DNA of 64,000 nucleotides, from the NCBI GenBank assembly GCA_029298735.1, contig JANSLP010000106.1, positions 1-64,000 on the forward strand, given 5' to 3'. Origin of the DNA: Ophiostoma sp. CBS 140.51 (taxonomy: Eukaryota > Ascomycota > Sordariomycetes > Ophiostomatales > Ophiostomataceae). The notes below the pieces were generated by a model that saw only the letters and a program-made list of their open reading frames with translations, searched no databases and had not been told where the DNA came from. Positions 60,569-64,000 of the stretch are shown one piece after another; the first letter of the stretch is position 1, and each line of letters starts with the position of its first letter. Both the position numbers and the translations under genes were made by a program.

Positions 60569-61236
60569 CAGCTGGCCAACGGGTGTAACGCTGCCGGCGT
60601 GGGCCGCTTTCTGCCGTGCTGCTTTGCCACCATTGTGCCGCCCAAGGGCATCCCGGTCTTCTGCAGTATTGAAGTATAGCCCCCCCTCCCCTTCCCTGCT
60701 AAAACAAAAACGCTAAAAGATACGGGCAATATGGGTAGACCTGGCTGAACACTACTCCGCAGAAAGAGGACGCCATCAACCACATCAAGACAACTTATCT
60801 GCCGTCCAAGATTATCAACGTCGGCTAGCGGTGCAACACGACGTTGCCGCGCCTGCCGACGGGAAAGATCGACTACGCACTGCCGCCGTGCAAGCAGTCC
60901 ATTGCCGGCAAAGGCACCACATCCTACACGCGCTGACCAACGTCGGCGACATTGGTGACATTGGCGTCGACGCGGCGCGCATCGTGGGCGACCCGCGCAC
61001 GCTCGACAAATACGTCTTTACCTGCACCGACATGCGGGCGCCGAGAAATCTACGACATGATTGAGACACTTAGCGGCGAGAAGGTAGTACGTAACCACGT
61101 GCCGCGCGAGGACATTGTTGTCGGCGTAGCCAAGGCCGAGGATAAAATCAGTGGCATGACCAACCCGGACCTGGCGGCACGGTTGCCAATGGAGCAAGTA
61201 TTGGCACATCTGTGGTGGGAGGAGGAAGATGATTGA
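60569..61236 (+). pseudogene. NmrA-like/isoflavone-reductase-family gene remnant
   Basis: Pieces in family order but in different frames: QLANGCNAAGVGRFLPCCFA with TIVPPKGI near 60569-60655, then HIKTTYLPSKIINVG at 60781-60825 followed by TAG (relatives have Trp here), then LPRLPTGKIDYALP, DIGDIGVDAARIVGDPRTLD and KYVFTCTDM. After a shift near 61040 come EIYDMIETLSGEKVVRNHVP and a C-terminal LAHLWWEEEDD ending at 61236. NmrA-like proteins are NAD(P)-binding reductase-like redox sensors. The N-terminal dinucleotide-binding motif is not found. At least one stop and two frameshifts disable the gene. Confidence 0.7.
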
Positions 61237-61363
61237 ATTGGTTTATATTTACGTTTATGGTATATAGAATGATTAATAGACAAAAAGACGAGTAAAGGAA
61301 ATAAAAGAAAGGAATAAACAACTTGTATACGACAACCCAACCCTCAACAACACCCACCACCCC

Positions 61364-63324
61364 TTAGAAGAGCATACCCTTGGTCTGCTTGACCTTACTG
61401 ACGTCAATGTTGCGGATGAAGAGCATCCAGATGAGCGCCAGACCAATGACACCCGTACCGGCCGCCAGCATGCGCGTCTGGGCATAGCCGTACGACTCTT
61501 GGATGGCCGTGCGCGTGGCGTTGCCGACGGGGTAGTCGAGCTGTGTGTAAATGTCCTCGTAGATGTTGTCAAAGTTGTCCAAGGCGTCGGCGGGCAGGTA
61601 CATGTACAGCGCCTTGGCGAACGTGTTTTGCCAGATGGCGCCGCAGATTGTGGAACCGGCGCCGTCGCCGACGGTGCCGACGACGTTGAGCAACGCGAGA
61701 GCGGTGGCGACGTGCTGGTGGTCGACGGCGGCAAGGATGGCGACTTGCTCGATGAGGATGAACACGGATCCGCCGATGCTGATAAAGATTTGGCACATCA
61801 CCAAGTAGCCCACATTCTGGTTGGGCCGACGGAAGTAAATCATGAGGCCCTGCGCAAAGATGTAGAGCGGGACGGCAATATACAACAGCCACTTGAAGCG
61901 GCCGGTGCGGCGGATGACGTAGCCGACACCAAGAAGAAGGACGCCGGAGACGACATCAAAGGTGTCGCCGACGTAACCGGCCTCGGCCACGGTCAAATCG
62001 TTGACCACCATCAAAAAGGACGAAAAGTAATAGTCCCAGCAGTAGTAGGAAATCTGGTAGGTGACGTCGAGCAGACAAGCGCCAATCACGGTGCGGTCCG
62101 ACAGGATGCTGTAGTTGATCATGGGCTTGGGGGCAATCTTCCACTCGTAGACGACAAAGAAGCAGAGGACGGCGAAACCGACGACAATCATGGCGATAAT
62201 GTAGCCGGAAGCCCAGCCGTTGGGGGCCAGCGAAGCCAGGTCGAACGGCAGGTAAAACACGGCCAGACCGCACGAGAAGAGGAAGACGCCGATGACTAGC
62301 TGTGGTCAGTAAACAATCCAACTTGGATTCTGTGGGGTAGGAGACGTACTGTCAAACTCAATAATGTAGAACCAGATGCTCTGGGCGAGAGTGCGGTTGT
62401 TCTTCTCCTGCGACCGGAACCCAAAGTTCTCAGCCTTTTTGAGGCTGCGCTTCAGAATAAAGTAGAGCGGTGCGGCGACAAACGGCAGGATAATAGCGAA
62501 ACAGCCAAAAGTCCAGCGCATGTTGTCGTAGACGGCATCGTCGGCCGCCTTGGGACCAGCAAACGCCGAGATGATGTAGGGCGACGATGTGAACGCGTAC
62601 GCCAGACCCCGGCTCTTGACCGTCGTCACATCGGCCGTAATCACGTCCACACAGTACGTCATGCCGTAAAAGCCAATATTATAAAAGACGTAGGCGGCAC
62701 AAAACGTCGGCAGGTTGTTGCAGGCGGCCATCATAATCAGACCTAGCAGGGCACAGGCAATCATGCACAGGAAACCCTCGGCACGGCCCCACATGTCCAT
62801 GATTTTGGAGAGGGGAATGTACACGGCCGCCGACATGGCGTCAGAGACGACGTAGATTGTCGTGAGGAGGGCATGCGATTCCCAGTCCGATGTCAGGAAC
62901 GGGATGAGGTTAGACAGGATCGACGACTGCATTGCGTTGACAAAGTAGAGCATCCAGATGCTACAGACGTTAGCGGTGTTCTTTGAATACAGCATCGGTG
63001 TGTTGTTACCGTCCCTGTCGGGCCGGGGGCCGGGGGGGGGGGGGCTCACTTGAAGAGCACGGCAGCAAGATGCCACTTGCTCCAGCTCAGGGTAATGGCC
63101 TCGACATCCTGCACACCCTGCTGCAGGTCCTGGCCGGGCATCTCCATGTCGCGCTTCTCTGCATCGGCATCCTCGCCGAGAACACCCTCGTCGGCCTCGG
63201 CAGCAACGGGGGCAGCAGCGATTTCGAGGTCAGACTTCTCGGCAGTCGCCTTCTCGATGGGAGGCACCTCCACGGCCGGAGCGGCCTGGATCGTGTCCAT
63301 GGCGATGGTGGACTCGTGGGACAT
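61364..63324 (-). CDS. Siderophore-iron transporter, MFS (MirB/Sit1/ARN family)
   Basis: Three exons: 63324-63050, 62960-62350 and 62295-61364; product 605 residues. Intron 1 (63049-62961, 89 bp, GTGAGC...CTAAC...TAG) is phase 2 and joins WSKWHLAAVLFN to IWMLYFVNAMQSS, restoring the family's first membrane helix. Intron 2 (62349-62296, 54 bp, GTACGT...CTGAC...TAG) is phase 1 and joins IIEFD to IIGVFLFSCG. A hydrophilic N-terminal tail of about 70 residues is followed by roughly 14 membrane segments. Family features are LSKIMDMWGRAEGFLCMIAC, YCVDVITADVT, LAYAFTSSPYIISAFAGP and the late LPADALDNFDNIY loop. It should import Fe3+-siderophore complexes at the plasma or vesicle membrane. Intron 1 contains a run of 13 C. 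Confidence 0.9.
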
Positions 63325-64000
63325 TTTGAGAGTCGGTTGTCGATAATTGTGTCGATGGTCGAATGACTACTCAAGGGAACCAGGAACCAGGAAAAGAAGA
63401 AACACGGGAGGACACAACCAGGTCGGCGGGCCGCCTTATATGAGTGAAAGTACACGGACGCATCCTCTCGCGGGTCTGTTCAGTACACACCAGGTCTGCA
63501 GAAAACCCACATGTGGGGGTGGAGTGGGTGTTCCCATGCAACCCGCTGATCAACGGAAACGACAGAGCGACAGAAAAGACGCTGCTCGGTTACTCGCTTG
63601 CTGGGTCAGTCTGTGGCCCTTCTTTTTTCCTCTTTTTTTTTGTCTTTCCCACTTCTTTCTGTTGAAAATACGACCGTGATATCTCCATGGCGTGCATTGT
63701 TCGAACATGGTTAACACCAAACATGGTGCATGGGTCTGTGGGCTAACAGAAAGGATCCTCCGTCCTTGTCGAACAATAATGGTGTACGGCAGCCCACTTC
63801 CGGCTTCACACCTTGTTTTTCGCCCGTGTCAACACACTTTTCACAGCTGACGTGGCATGGGAAAGAGGAGTAAAAGCTGCAAAAGTAAAGGGACTGCTCG
63901 ATGTTTACGCCGCGTCTTCGTTTGTACCCTTTGTCGACTTTTTCCCGCGTTGACAGACTCTTTCATGGAAAACAACTCGGCGTGGGTTCGGTTACAGGAG
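63325..64000. other. Promoter region of the siderophore transporter, to window end
   Basis: TATA-like TATAAG on the minus strand at 63435-63440, about 110 bp upstream of the start. One CGATAA (HGATAR-type GATA-factor site) at 63341-63346, on the + strand. No further gene recognised before 64000. Confidence 0.45.

Noticed and set aside
63015..63049. 35-bp intron in the siderophore transporter gene
   Set aside because: Too short for a fungal spliceosomal intron; the 89-bp alternative has a branch point and restores family spacing.

Overview
The window is nuclear DNA from a filamentous ascomycete (Pezizomycotina, most likely Sordariomycetes). The genes are monocistronic and lie on both strands. 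Introns are short (52-114 bp), with GT...AG ends and a CTAAC or CTGAC branch point. The proteins are fungal types: Erg28, a Nup157/170 nucleoporin, a 2EXR protein, DUF5672, a LysM chitinase and a siderophore transporter. Two Pol III tRNA genes are present. There are no bacterial features, no CRISPR array and no intact transposon. I cannot name the species.

0-12 kb: lactonase-like beta-propeller protein (+), CCCH zinc-finger protein (-), HAD hydrolase (-) with an 8-bp tandem repeat directly against its start codon, papain-fold-like protein (-), tRNA-Ser(CGA), DUF1223 protein (-), a broken F-box-like gene fragment (-), and a Git1-type glycerophosphodiester/phosphate transporter (-) with a CACGTG inverted repeat about 1 kb upstream. 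12-24 kb: gene-poor DNA, a second broken F-box-like gene (+), a PhzF-family protein (+), a DUF5672 glycosyltransferase-like membrane protein (+) and an acyl-CoA thioesterase (-). 24-30 kb: about 6 kb with no supportable gene, ending in a pyrimidine-rich stretch before a conserved protein of unknown function (+).

31-42 kb: 2EXR protein (-), a head-to-head pair of F-box-like copies (one a pseudogene, one cut short with a new hydrophobic tail), a small predicted membrane protein (-), an HD-domain 5'-nucleotidase (-) and a second conserved protein of unknown function (+). 42-52 kb is the housekeeping block: Nup170 (-), 3-ketoacyl-CoA reductase (-) divergent from ERG28 (+), and galactose-1-phosphate uridylyltransferase (-). 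52-64 kb is accessory: a GH18 chitinase with four LysM domains (+), remnants of an AMP-binding enzyme, a P450, an NmrA-like protein and one unidentified coding-like piece, an intact-looking HNH protein among them (-), tRNA-Arg(ACG), and a three-exon siderophore-iron transporter (-).

The genes do not form one pathway. Functional links visible are KAR with ERG28 (both ER lipid synthesis, shared 527-bp intergenic promoter), the chitinase with chitin metabolism, and the graveyard at 56.5-61.2 kb, which looks like a decayed secondary-metabolism-type locus. Coordinates of spliced genes run from start codon to stop codon and include introns. Splice sites are my own predictions from the sequence.
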